From: Kuschelorhynchus macadamiae
Lineage: Eukaryota > Arthropoda > Insecta > Coleoptera > Curculionidae
Direction: 5' to 3'
Length of the DNA stretch: 64,000 nt
Assembly: GCA_030620095.1 (NCBI GenBank)
Contig: JAUTXW010000356.1
Coordinates: 1,240,001-1,304,000, forward strand
Positions 1 to 11,413 of this stretch are shown piece by piece; the first letter of the stretch is position 1, and every line of letters begins with the position of its first letter. The translations under genes and the position numbers were made by a program. The notes beneath the pieces are model-generated. The model saw only the letters and a program-made list of their open reading frames with translations, did not search any database and had not been told where the DNA came from.

Positions 1-140
1 CGAGATCAAAGCCCACTTGATTACCCGCCCAAAAGTCGGAAACGCCGCGCAACGAAACGAATGGATGAACCGGACCCTCCACACTATCGTACCTATCGCT
101 CTATAGGTTTTTCTCACCGAGACACCGGAAACTATTGCAC
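1..140. other. GC-richer edge segment, unassigned
   Basis: The first 140 bases are clearly less AT-rich than what follows and end at a (TA)n tract. One + frame reads open from base 6 to about 112 and another from 61. Neither gives a protein I recognise, and no splice sites stand out. It could be the end of an exon or of a mobile element cut by the window edge. Confidence 0.3.
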
Positions 141-142
141 AC

Positions 143-145
<3 letters not shown>

Positions 146-208
<63 letters not shown>
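146..208. repeat. (TA)n microsatellite, about 63 bp
   Basis: A pure alternating TA run. Open frames through it (Tyr-Ile repeats) are artefacts of the dinucleotide. Confidence 0.95.
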
Positions 209-211
<3 letters not shown>

Positions 212-597
212 ATATAATGACTTATTACTATAATATTATTACGATTTATAATTAAAATATTTAGATTTGAGAAAAATATCCATGAATTTTTAGATTCTCT
301 CAATTGACACCAAATCCATAAACCTCTCATTTGAAATTTAACGTTTAGATTAATTTGCCTCTATACATGAAAATAACAGGCACAAATTCAGCGACATGGT
401 TACATATTTTGGGCCCACACGTAGATGTCAACAAAGTGGCTAGAGGCATTCACTCACAGAAAATAACTGATGACTAAAAAAAAATTATTCAAAGTTAATC
501 ATAAGTTTTGCATAATTGCAGAAAAAAATAACTGTTGACAAAAAAAACAGTCATCCATAGTTTTCCTTAGGCCCCTTTACACATCGCATTATCGCCG

Positions 598-663
598 GGC
601 CTCCTAGCATCAGCCCCCGCCCCGCGTTTCCGGGACTAGCGGGGGTGTAGCTATGCTACGCGA
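598..663 (-). repeat. GC-rich hairpin-like repeat, copy 1
   Basis: An isolated GC-rich block in AT-rich surroundings. Its reverse complement begins tagcatagctacacccccg and continues through a GC-rich middle. The same arrangement occurs on the + strand at 15518-15574. Short inverted ends (tagcat/atgcta) suggest a very small foldback element. Confidence 0.5.
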
Positions 664-889
664 GATTAGAGAGTTTGTATGGATGACTGTTAAATATTCA
701 AAAGTGTTAATCATCTTTTATTTTAAGCACTTTCATCCGACAATTTTCTACGTTGCACCTTGATGTACTATTGCCATTGGTAAGTTGTTCCAAATTAAAA
801 TTATTAAATAGGGGTGAAGCTCAACTATGAGGCTATAAACTTTCAGAATTATCTATTAGTAGCATAAAAAAAGAAATTTTATATTATCA
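664..889. other. no gene seen
   Basis: AT-rich sequence without a supported gene or a repeat I can pair. Confidence 0.4.
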
Positions 890-1048
890 ATTATATCAAA
901 TCTGACAAATAATTGCCTCATAATATACAATAAGATGATAGTGTTGCTAGGCAACACATTACGGTATCATATACTGTAATGTTCGATTTACCATCCGCAA
1001 ATCAGTATAGCGTAATTAGATTTACCAGACGGTATGAAATAGAAGGAT
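890..1048 (+). repeat. dispersed repeat with X-box-like core, copy 1
   Basis: A 150-bp block that recurs three times in insc intron 2 (around 28340, 28865 and 29575). All copies share an opening ctgacaaataattgc and a run ending in the mirrored core gttgctaggcaac (943-955 here), then acacatta and a shared tail with gtatgaaata. No coding capacity. The core fits the RFX-factor X-box consensus. Any binding is inference. Confidence 0.75.
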
Positions 1049-2187
1049 TTAACAGTCCATGAATGTGTCACTCACAGCCTCAAATTATGGCACGTTCAAA
1101 ACAATTATTAACTTAATCAGCTGTTAAATCCTCTAATCCGTCAAATAAATATATTTGAAGTATTTTCATGCCGTCGAAAATTAACTAATCACTCTTTACG
1201 GCCCCTTTCTCTTATCCTACAGCATTGCTTGTTGCTTCTGCTAGTGTCACCAAACACTCGTGCACTATTTTAGAAACTTGTTTTACAGAGTAAGAGTACT
1301 ATTTTATTGCCCTGAACGTTATCATTTTCAGTATTAATAAAATCCCAAAGTTTGCTAAAACTCTTTAAACAGGCTATTGGGCCTTTATGGTGTTTTGACG
1401 TTGACCACAAGCAAAAACGGAAGGATGCCCTACGAATGTTTGTTTTATTTTAAAGTAATAATGAATGAAGTCGACAAAGCACCCATTTGGTCACTGACAC
1501 CCCATAGAGTGAGGTATTAAAAATACTACAGGGGTACGAGCATTAATAACCAGTTTGGTATATATCATATTATAAAAATCTAATAAAAATGGAATAAAAA
1601 GGTAATAAGAATTCTGATGAAAAAACAAAATTATATAAAATTACATTTTCACAACACTTGGAATCTCCCTTGTCTTGGTCAATAAAACAAGCAATGACAT
1701 CGAGATATTTTTGAGCTAAATAAATGCCATACTGTGTCCGTTGTGAAAATTAACCCAGAGTCTACACACAAACCTTGAAAACTACAATTGACAAATTCTA
1801 CATCACTAGCAATATTAAGGATGTATCATTTAAAAATCATTGAAAATGGGACTTACGAGTTTCTCCAGATACCAGGGTGTAGAATCTCGCCGTTGCAGGT
1901 CTCATTAAGTACAGAAGCTTTAGGAACATTAAAAATTATGTGCCATACACTCGTACTAGAAACTGGGAAGCTTTTGATTTCCATTCAGTACCAAGTAATT
2001 AACATGCGGAACTACAAAAAATATCTTTCTAAAAGAGCACGTAAGTGGAACCATAAACAAGAGACAATTAAGCTCAACTTTACAGGTTGTTCAAACATGA
2101 AATACAAGTCGAGTGTATACAAAGGTATAAACAGCTTTCATATACTTAAAATCGATAGAGCGTTACACAGTAGGTCTTGAAATTTCT
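1049..2187. other. no supported gene
   Basis: AT-rich sequence. A 130-codon open frame at 1788-2180 starts at TTG, resembles no family I know and lacks coding-like composition. I treat it as chance. Confidence 0.4.
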
Positions 2188-2999
2188 AAGCCATAGTTTA
2201 ATTGTAATCTACCATAATATAAAATAAAAAACTTACTGAGATAATTACAATAAAAGAAATACAAAACAACAGACCACACATAACAGTGAAACAAAATACA
2301 TAAAAATGTAATGAACCTATCCATCCCTAGCCCGAGCAACACAAAACTGTTAAGAGAAAAATTAGTTTAAATATACTTACTTACAAACAGATTAATTGCA
2401 AGGAGTATAATTGGGCATCTTTTGTGTCTATGCTTATTTTTATTACAAGTCAATTACACGAAAACAAGACACTTTTGAGAATGTGGAGCATAAGGCTACA
2501 TTTATTATATACTTAAAACAGTTTCATATTTTTAAACATTAATTTATTGATCATTACTTAATTAGAAAAGGCATGGTGTATTTCGAAAAATAAACCAACA
2601 CTCATATTAATCTTGTTATGGCGACAAATTATGAGTTTTCTTTAAAATATCACGTCTTATGTAAAAACACCACTAGCCACCGGAGTGATATTTTAAGAAC
2701 GGTAAGAGGACTAATGCAAACCCTCTTTCATTATCTATTTCGTCAAATTAAAAAAAAGCAATTTATGTCTACGTTTCACAAAATCTTTGAAACAAAAATC
2801 AATTGTTACAATTTGGGCCTCCACCTTAGTTCTTCATTCTACATTTTTTTCATTTCGTCGATAATAGATAAAGCGTGCTAAGATTCCAACATGACTCTTT
2901 ATAGGGAGACACCACCTCCAAAAGTTTCTTAGTTAACAGTATCCAACATTGATCTACGAATTCATTAATATAAACAAAAATAAATTTAAATGCAACTTG
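2188..2999 (+). repeat. 812-bp tandem duplication, unit 1
   Basis: This unit recurs at 3007-3818. The offset is 819 bp, with 7 unrelated bases between the copies. I found no difference between them by eye. An 87-codon open frame (2618-2881) lies in each copy, but it resembles no family and is probably not a gene. The near-identity implies a very recent event or an assembly artefact. Confidence 0.95.
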
Positions 3000-3006
3000 G
3001 CATTTC

Positions 3007-3818
3007 AAGCCATAGTTTAATTGTAATCTACCATAATATAAAATAAAAAACTTACTGAGATAATTACAATAAAAGAAATACAAAACAACAGACCACACAT
3101 AACAGTGAAACAAAATACATAAAAATGTAATGAACCTATCCATCCCTAGCCCGAGCAACACAAAACTGTTAAGAGAAAAATTAGTTTAAATATACTTACT
3201 TACAAACAGATTAATTGCAAGGAGTATAATTGGGCATCTTTTGTGTCTATGCTTATTTTTATTACAAGTCAATTACACGAAAACAAGACACTTTTGAGAA
3301 TGTGGAGCATAAGGCTACATTTATTATATACTTAAAACAGTTTCATATTTTTAAACATTAATTTATTGATCATTACTTAATTAGAAAAGGCATGGTGTAT
3401 TTCGAAAAATAAACCAACACTCATATTAATCTTGTTATGGCGACAAATTATGAGTTTTCTTTAAAATATCACGTCTTATGTAAAAACACCACTAGCCACC
3501 GGAGTGATATTTTAAGAACGGTAAGAGGACTAATGCAAACCCTCTTTCATTATCTATTTCGTCAAATTAAAAAAAAGCAATTTATGTCTACGTTTCACAA
3601 AATCTTTGAAACAAAAATCAATTGTTACAATTTGGGCCTCCACCTTAGTTCTTCATTCTACATTTTTTTCATTTCGTCGATAATAGATAAAGCGTGCTAA
3701 GATTCCAACATGACTCTTTATAGGGAGACACCACCTCCAAAAGTTTCTTAGTTAACAGTATCCAACATTGATCTACGAATTCATTAATATAAACAAAAAT
3801 AAATTTAAATGCAACTTG
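3007..3818 (+). repeat. 812-bp tandem duplication, unit 2
   Basis: Second copy of the 2188-2999 unit. It diverges immediately outside, with different bases at 3000-3006 and from 3819. No target-site duplication or inverted ends flank the pair, so slippage, unequal exchange or misassembly fits better than transposition. Confidence 0.95.
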
Positions 3819-4269
3819 TAGAATTAATTTTTTTTTAACAGATTCAATGAGTAGAAACTAACTTCAACCAAAAATATGGACCCCTTCGATTATTATCACC
3901 CTTGAAATATTTACAGGGCATTTAAAATAGATAATAGCGAAAAGTAAGCAAGCAAAATGCAAATGAGGACCTTTTTTTTGTCATCACTTGATAGTTTGTT
4001 GTCTTTCTTGAGTGTTTCGGAGGATCAAACATGTAAAATATTGTGTTTTGTGGTTTAATTTGACTAACCTAATTAATTTTAGTTCACTGAACTTCCCACA
4101 CCCCCTGGCCTCTCTCGCTATTAATGAACACTGAAAAAAAAAGTATTATTTAAATTATTTATTCTATTTAATATGTAGTTCAAATAAGTTTAACTTATAT
4201 ATGATATCACCAGACTTCCCTCGTAACCCATCATACATAGTAAATATATACCGAGTGTATTAGCGATGG
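3819..4269. other. no gene seen
   Basis: AT-rich, homopolymer-rich sequence without supported features. Confidence 0.4.
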
Positions 4270-4740
4270 TTCAAAGCAGATGGCAAAACTAAGAACAGAG
4301 GGTGAAGAGAACGAAAAGAAAATGGTGCAAACTGCTAACCAACCAGTAGTTATTTAGACTCCTAACGTGCGGTATGGGTCGATAATAGTTTGAGTCGATG
4401 TGCGCCTACCGTGCCGAGTTTTTGGGTATTCTATTACAGTGCCGCGAAATATGAACGCTTATTTAGGAATTATTATGTGATTCATATCCAATTATCGAAT
4501 TGGTTTGTTATAACTGACTTAAAATGGTAAGTTTCTATAAATGTGAATTAATACAACCTAGATATTAATAGTCTTACTTCAAATCGGCATTTCAAAAGCA
4601 TAATATTTCTGCCTTTATTAAGGTTTCTAATATGTAGAAAAATTATATAGATTTTAAAAAGACATATGCAATAATCAGTTTTTTTTTAATCTACTGTAAT
4701 ATATTTTGTATAGTATTGTGTGATTTGGTTTTCTATGGAA
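4270..4740 (+). repeat. dispersed module, copy 1
   Basis: It begins with a segment containing gaagagaacgaaaa and ggtgcaaactg, followed from about 4437 by agtgccgcgaaatatga and a stretch ending near tgtgatttggttttcta. The same order recurs at 6205-6580 and 8447-8960. Copies differ by many substitutions and small gaps, as in an old non-autonomous family or a decayed segmental repeat. No open frame is shared. Confidence 0.7.
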
Positions 4741-5795
4741 AGTTCTTGCATATTAATAGTCTTACTTTATATCAGCATTTAAAATGTATAATATTTCTAG
4801 CTTTATTAGAATTTATATGAAGCAAAAAGTAAAATACACATCATATAGGAATTTTTTCTATAATTAACTGAAGTAAAATTCGAGTTTTCAAAAAGGTTTT
4901 GCTTGAAACATAATGCTAAATTATTATAAAAAAAGTCACATTACTTTTCTTACCTGTTAAATTTGACATTTTTTTAAAAAATGGCAAGAGGCTACCTTTT
5001 TCTCAAAATTTTGAAAAGTGATAAAGGAAAAAGTTGTTTCTTTTTTGATTTTATAGCTATATGCCAGCTATATTTTAACGCTATCGGTTGACTTCAAATT
5101 TTTTTCACTTATTTTAACTTAGTGTTTTTTAACTTCACCGAATGTAAGCAAACCTGATTTAAACTATTAAGTTTTGATAAGTTCATCGCATAAATAAATT
5201 TTCATATTTATTTTTTTATTTTAACGCCAGTTAATACACATTTATTTACTTTTTAATAAAAACGAAACTGAGAAAACTCCTTTCTTCTATTTTCATATCG
5301 CCCTTTCTAGAAATAAATAGAATATTTTCATTGAATTAATTGAAATAACCAAATAAAGCCTAAATTATAAACTAGCCTATGAAAATAATTGATTAAATTC
5401 TTCATCTAATGACTCTAATAATAGTACACTAATAATTTAATTCAGGTTTGCATACATTCGGTTAGCTAGATGAAACAGCATTAGGTTGAAAAAAAATTAG
5501 AAAACTTTAAGTGAACAAATAATAAAAAAAAATTAGACAAAATTTAAGTGAAGAAGAGAGTTGAAATTTAAAATATAGGAATGAAATCAAAAAACAAACG
5601 GAATTTTACTTTCTCAGTTTTCGAAATTTTGAGAAAAAATGTAGTTTTTTGCAATGTTTTTGAAAAAATAACGTGATTAACTTTTTTATTATCATTTTGC
5701 ATAATTTTTTAAGCATCAACTTTGTGGAAACTCACATTTTACCAAAATCAGTTATTAACAAAATTTCCCATATGGTGAGGAAATTTACTGGTCAC
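4741..5795. other. no gene seen
   Basis: Very AT-rich; short oligo-T and oligo-A runs; no supported gene. Confidence 0.4.
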
Positions 5796-5965
5796 ACTAT
5801 AGATTTTAAAAAGACGTGTGCAAAAGATATAATATCTGTTTTAGGATTAGTAGATTTATTTAATATACAAAAATATATTTTTGTGTGACTTGGTTTTCTA
5901 TTTTCTATTGTGTTTTTTATATATGAAGATAATGTCAAATAATTAATTGGTAATCGTAGTGTAAT
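5796..5965 (+). repeat. dispersed module, partial copy (3' part only)
   Basis: It contains aaagacgtgtgcaaaaga followed by the ttctattttctattgtgt stretch and gaagataatgtcaaata. These are also found in the 3' part of the modules at 6205-6580 and, more diverged, at 8785-8945. Confidence 0.6.
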
Positions 5966-6204
5966 CGCTATTTCACTGTAAATTAATTTTGAATATATAT
6001 TTTTGACTTTGTGTTAAGTCTTTTTAGAAAACCATTTGTCTTCAAAAACTAACAATGACTCTGGTAGTTATACATTTGAAAAACCTTCAATTCGATTTTT
6101 TTAATTATTTTAAAAAATGTAGAAACATAAAAATATATGTCCAAATCAAAACCATGACTTTCAGCCACCTATCATATAAATATATAATAATAATACATTT
6201 TTTG

Positions 6205-6580
6205 AGAATGATAGTGCCGCGAAATATGAGCGCATATATTTAGGATTTATTAAGTGATTCATATGCAATTACTGAATTGGTTTATTATAAGTGATTTAAA
6301 ATGGTAAGTTTCTATTAATACGAATTAATCCGTCTTACATATTAATAGTATTACTTCTCATTGGCTTATAAAAAGTATAATATTTCTAACTTTATTAAGG
6401 TTTCTAATATAAAGCAACATAATATATATTTTAGAAAGACGTGTGCAAAAGAATGTAAATCAGTTTAATCAGATTTTTTAATCTACCTCTATATATTTCT
6501 TGTAGTATTGTGCGATTTGATTTTCTATTTTCTATTGTGTTTTTTAGATATGAAGATAATGTCAAATAATAATTAACTGA
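6205..6580 (+). repeat. dispersed module, copy 2
   Basis: It opens with agtgccgcgaaatatgag and ends with gaagataatgtcaaata, matching the modules near 4437 and 8563 in order and spacing. Confidence 0.7.
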
Positions 6581-6689
6581 CATCCGCATGTTTTCTTAAT
6601 TTATTTTAATAATAAATTTGACTTTTAAGTCTTATTAAATTTTTAAAAAGTTTTCAATAACACAACGATGACTTTGGTAAGAATATAAT

Positions 6690-7250
6690 TGAAAAACTGT
6701 CAATTTAATTTTAAAAAATATAGTACATACTTCGTAAATATAAAACATAAAAACATAATACGTCCAAATCAAAACTTTGTCTACTAAATCTGTTATACGT
6801 TATTATCACCATAGATAATACCATTGGCTTTAAATAGGAAGCCTATGATAATACCTTCCCGAATTTTGAGATGCACTAATTTTGTTAGTTAGTTTGAACC
6901 TGGAAATTTGAAAATAGGTATTTGACAATTCATAACATAAAAAGTTAGCAGCTACATTAAAACTAAAAAATGGTATACGTCCTCAACACCATTGAATAAT
7001 TTACCTAGTAAATTTGTACAACATGGAGTACTAGGGAATTCTCTTAGATCAGACCTGAAATGCTGCAGAATTGTTACATGCACCCATCTTCGTTGATAGC
7101 AAAATTCATTTGCACCATGCATTTTTTATGGTCGAACAGAACGAACAAAAATGGTGCAAACTGAGAACCAACCAATAGTTATTTAGCCTATTATCGTGCA
7201 TTAGTCATTAGTAGTTAAGTCGATATTCGACTTGCGGAATTTTTGAATAT
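6690..7250 (+). repeat. dispersed companion module, copy 1
   Basis: A 550-bp block with landmarks cgtaaatataaaacataaaa, atcaccatagataatac, gaacctggaaatttg, tatacgtcctcaaca and gatcagacctgaaatgctgc, then the aacgaacaaaaatggtgc segment. The same landmarks occur in the same order at 7960-8565 and, partly, at 11575-11770. Confidence 0.7.
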
Positions 7251-7959
7251 AGGTCTTCCTCCGTATGTTAAAGGTAGTTAAATGATGTGTTTAAATAGGG
7301 TCGTTAACAAAAGAAGTATAAACTAAAACAGGGTCGTCAACAGATAAAAAACTGATATATGCAATTTTAAGGGGATCATCCAAGATCTTTGTCACAATCA
7401 GTTTATGCTGCTAATTAGATCGGACAAGGCTCTCGGATGTTTTTTTTGGAAACCATGGCACAAATGTTGTTGCTGTTTATGAACTTGGTTTCACTTTGTT
7501 GGCCTTAGTTTAACCGTAAGAAGAGAGGACTTTAGTCAATAGAACAATATATTTAATAAAATATAAATACCATATACTGTGTATGCATACAGGGTGGTCG
7601 GTAACGAATGGCTCATAGAGTAACTTCTAGATGTGAAATTAATACGATTTAACTTAATATACTTTAGTAGAAAGTAGCGTGTTAGCGAACAGAGCGTTTA
7701 AATATTAATATTTTTTAATTTTATTTGATATACCGCATACATTCCGAGAGATATATGAGATAGAGTGAGAGAGTAACTCTACCTCCCGTTTACTTTTCAA
7801 TATTTTGTTTACCAAAAAAGAAGAAATATTTCCACTAAAAGTCTGTTCTTTTTAGTTAAGTTTGTCAGAAAGTCAGAATGGTTTCATATTTTATTATTTC
7901 TGTTTCCTAAAAATGTATCCTTTTTTTTATTGAAAAACTGTTGGTGTCTTCTTTGGTAG
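7251..7959. other. no gene seen
   Basis: AT-rich. It includes a short acagggtggtcggtaacga phrase (about 7590), typical of decayed insect repeats, but I cannot delimit an element. Confidence 0.35.
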
Positions 7960-8960
7960 GGATATATTTGAAATCTGAATTCAATTTTAATTCAAATCAT
8001 TTCAAAAAATGTAGGACATACTTGGTAAATTTAAAATATAAAAATATATGTTCAAATCAAAGCCATGACTTTCAGTGACCTAAAAATTAATATAAAACAA
8101 TAACTTGGTGATAATACAATTCACCTGGTCTCACCCCTCAACGTCTTAAAACTGATATACGATATCATCACCATAGATAATACTTTCCCTAATTTTTAAG
8201 GTGTACTAATTTTTTTAGTTAATTTAAACCTGGAAATTTAAAAATAGGTATTTGACAATTACGTTTTACTGTAAATCTGAAAAATGTTATACGTCCTCAA
8301 CATTATTGAATAATATATCTAATAAATTTGTACTACATGGGTTATTAGGCCATTCACTCGGATCAGACCTGAAATGCTGCAAATAATTAGAAACATTCAT
8401 ATTCATTGATAAGTAAAATCCGTTTGTACTATATATATTTTGTCGGTGAAGAGAACGAAAAAAGGTGCGCAAACTGTGAATTAAGCAGTAGTTATTTAGC
8501 CTCTCGTGTCTCGGTCGTTAGTAGCTGAGTCGATGTGCGCCTACTGTGTGGAATTTTTTAGTATGACAGTGCCGCGAAATATGAACCTTTATATTTAGGA
8601 CTTATTATGTGATTCATATGCATTTATCGTATTGGTTTAATATAAGTGACTTAAAATGGTAAGTTTATATAAATATGAGTTAATACTTCCTACCCATTAA
8701 TAGTTTTACTTCACATCGCCGTTTAAAATATATTGTATTTCTACTTTTATTACGGTTTTACGGTTATTAATTTGCAGCAAAATGATGTAAACAGACATGT
8801 GTAAAAAATGTAATATCAGTTTAATTAGATTAGTTTTTAATCTACCGCAATATATTTTTTCAGATAAAACTAAAATTCGGTATTATTGTGTGATTTGCTT
8901 TTTTTATTTTCTATAGGGATTGAAGGTAGTGTCAAATAATTAACGAATAACCCTAACTTT
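7960..8960 (+). repeat. companion module copy 2 joined to dispersed module copy 3
   Basis: Bases 7960-8445 match the 6690-7145 block landmark by landmark. Bases 8447-8960 match the 4303-4740 and 6205-6580 modules. The two blocks are therefore parts of one longer repeat about 1 kb long, of which the other copies are fragments. Confidence 0.7.
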
Positions 8961-9184
8961 CTCAATTCATTTTGAAGATAAATTGTTTACTTTTTATTTA
9001 AGTCTTTTTGATAGATAATTTTTACAAATTTTTATAGAGCATAAACATTAATATAAAAATATAAATAAACAGTCCTAAAAGCAGAACTTTTTAAATTTTT
9101 AATTTCATTGTAAGGGAAAGTATTGGTAGCATGAAAAAATCACTCTCCGGGAGTTTTTCAGATCTTCTAGTTTAATTTATTTTT

Positions 9185-9487
9185 CCTCATATTCATTTTG
9201 TATATATTTTCTACCGATTTTTCGACATTTTTATAGCATAGCATGGGCAAATGAGAATTTATCACAATAGATCTCTTTTATTTACATGTCTAACAATCAT
9301 TCTTATTAAAGCAAATATACTTTTTTCGTTTTCTCAATTTTTATTGTCCAAATTTAACATACATATATACATTCATACAAACAATCATTCATTTACTCTA
9401 CTTATTTAAATAAAACCACTGTTTCGATATTGCAGTAAACCGTTTTTTAAATTTTGTATTTTATTTGTTATTAATTACTTCCCTCGT
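9185..9487. repeat. foldback arm, left
   Basis: The reverse complement of this block matches 11148-11413. Shared landmarks include gttattaattacttccctcg (read inverted at 11148), the aaaccactg segment, ttgtccaa and tatatacaaaatgaatat. The left arm is about 35 bp longer because of a gap near 9300-9330. The arms are clearly related but diverged, as in an old long-inverted-repeat element. Confidence 0.85.
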
Positions 9488-9516
9488 ATTGTAACCTTGA
9501 AAAAATCAACCATTAA

Positions 9517-10044
9517 GGGGGAACTGCATGCAGTAATATAGACCATTTGCAAGCCTTCCGCCGCTGCAATATTATGTTAAAACTATAAGAGATATGTATT
9601 AGCTTCAATGTAATTTTAATAGGGAAATATGTATAGTTGGGCGCTAAATGCGAATTTTTTTGAAAAAATCAAATCTAGAGTTATAAAATAAAAAAAGATT
9701 TGTCCATTTTCGATCATTTTTTGACCACTTTTTGACGCACATGTCTTCGCATATAATTTTTTTTTCCACAAAATGGCTCTTTACTTACATTGATCCTTTG
9801 TCTACCTAACTGCAAAATTTGAAATGGTAAATCGTACTCATCACTCGTCTTTCTATTTCTGCAGCGCGTGAACCCTTTTGAACCCATTTTTAACCGAAAT
9901 GTAATTTAAATTACCTATACATAACACATTTTTTTGAGGTCGGACGTGCAGGAAGTTTTTTTAATGCATAGGTACCTTTTCATCTTACTTTCAACTCGAC
10001 TAGACCTTGTCGCTGGTTTTTCACTTTTTGCGTGCAGTTCTCCC
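9517..10044. mobile_element. piggyBac-like non-autonomous element
   Basis: A 528-bp element flanked on both sides by TTAA (9513-9516 and 10045-10048), the target duplication of the piggyBac superfamily. Its ends are inverted: left gggggaactgcatgcag, right (inverted) gggagaactgcacgc. It encodes nothing recognisable, so movement would need a transposase in trans. It sits inside the long foldback structure, separating the left arm from its continuation at 10053. The superfamily call rests on TTAA plus end structure, not on a transposase. Confidence 0.7.
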
Positions 10045-10052
10045 TTAACAGA

Positions 10053-10160
10053 TGTTCACGTTTTAGGGTCCCTAGATGCCAAAAAGCATGTTTTCTCAAT
10101 ACCTTTGGTCTGTCTGCCGGTTCGTCTGTCTGTCTGTCGATCTGTTCGCGGCATAGCTAA
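10053..10160. repeat. foldback arm continuation
   Basis: ttttagggtccctagatg, aaaaagcatgtttt and the tctgtctgtctgtc run are an inverted match to 11058-11147. With the piggyBac-like insert removed, this continues the 9185-9487 arm, giving paired arms of roughly 400 bp in total. Confidence 0.75.
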
Positions 10161-10477
10161 AATACTACTTATCCGATTAGCTTCAAATGTTCCTAAAAAA
10201 TTATGAGCTATATGAGAATGACATGGTAACATTTATGCCAATACGCGGTTAAAAGATTAAAGTTAAAAATATCAAAAAACTTTTGTAAAAAAAATCCCAG
10301 TATTAAACAGTGTGAACTGATAAATAAATTTGTCAAATCTATATCTTTAAAAAGTCGGTAAAACTCCATTTCCTAGAATAAAGATCTTTTTATGGATGAA
10401 AATAATAAATGTACTAATTCATTTTTTATCGATTATGTAAATAAACTTATAAAAAAATTTAAAAAATCGTTAAAATT

Positions 10478-11057
10478 TCTTTACCTGGAACTTTCCTTGT
10501 TATGAGTATTTCCTTTTATTAAGAATAGAATTCTACCTATGCCATACTTGATTTTTGGACATAATTTAAAATAAATTAGCTAAGAAGTTTTTTACACTTT
10601 ATTTTATTAGTTTATATCTATATTACATTTAATTTTTGAAGTCAATTGAATAAGAAGGCTTTTTTATGTTGATTTTTAAACATTTTATTTGAATGCCATT
10701 TCGTTCGGCCATCTTGAATTCATACCACAATTTTACCTGTTTATATCTATATGGCATTTAAATAATGCGCACACAATTTGAAATCATTCTAATAAGTATT
10801 TTTTTCAGGCTGAATTTTTAAATATTCTATTAAAACATCTTGGATTCGTAAAAAAAATTTAGCAATTTATTCCCACGTAATACTTGATTTTTGTGCAAGA
10901 TTTTGAGGAAAATTGGAGTTTTTTAGTAATAATTTTTTTAACATTTCACTATGCCTCTATTTTGTTCCGCAATGTTATATTTGTACCAAAGTATTATCCC
11001 CGTATGATCCTTAATTTTTTACCAAAATTTGAAGTTAATGGTGAAAGTAGTTTTTTA
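10478..11057 (+). repeat. dispersed repeat with CCAT-motif monomers, copy 1
   Basis: It starts with a tttacctggaactttcc phrase and continues with degenerate monomers (gccattt...ttcg...catcttgaatt...accacaattttacc...). The same plan is seen, longer, at 34480-35770. It ends next to the acagacagaccgacggaatt segment, exactly as in that copy. Confidence 0.65.
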
Positions 11058-11413
11058 GCAATGCCCTGAAGTGACAGGCAGAGAGACCGACAGACAGACC
11101 GACGGAATTGAGTAAACATGCTTTTTGGACTCTATAGGGGCCCTAAAACGAGGGAAGTAATTAATAACAAATAATATACAAAATTTAAAAAATGGTATAC
11201 AGTATCGAAGCAGTGGTTTTATTTCAAGTATGGTAAATGAATGATTGTTTGTACGAACGTATGTATATATGTTAAAGATGGACAATAAAAGTTGTGAATG
11301 ATTGTTAGACCTGTAAATAAAACAGATGTATTGTGATGATTTCTTATTTGCGCATGCTGTGCAATAAAAATGTAGCGAAAACGGTAGACAATATATACAA
11401 AATGAATATAAGA
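11058..11413. repeat. foldback arm, right
   Basis: Right partner of 9185-9487 and 10053-10160. It contains the direct gacagacagaccgacggaat stretch, cgagggaagtaattaataac and tatatacaaaatgaatat. It could form a long stem with a loop of about 0.9 kb once the piggyBac-like insert is ignored. Confidence 0.85.

Noticed and set aside
1788..2180. 130-codon open frame
   Set aside because: Starts at TTG, no recognisable domain, no splice context, composition like the surroundings.
2618..2881. 87-codon frame repeated at 3437-3700
   Set aside because: Its repetition comes from the tandem duplication itself. There is no family match, and the flanks are as AT-rich as the interior.
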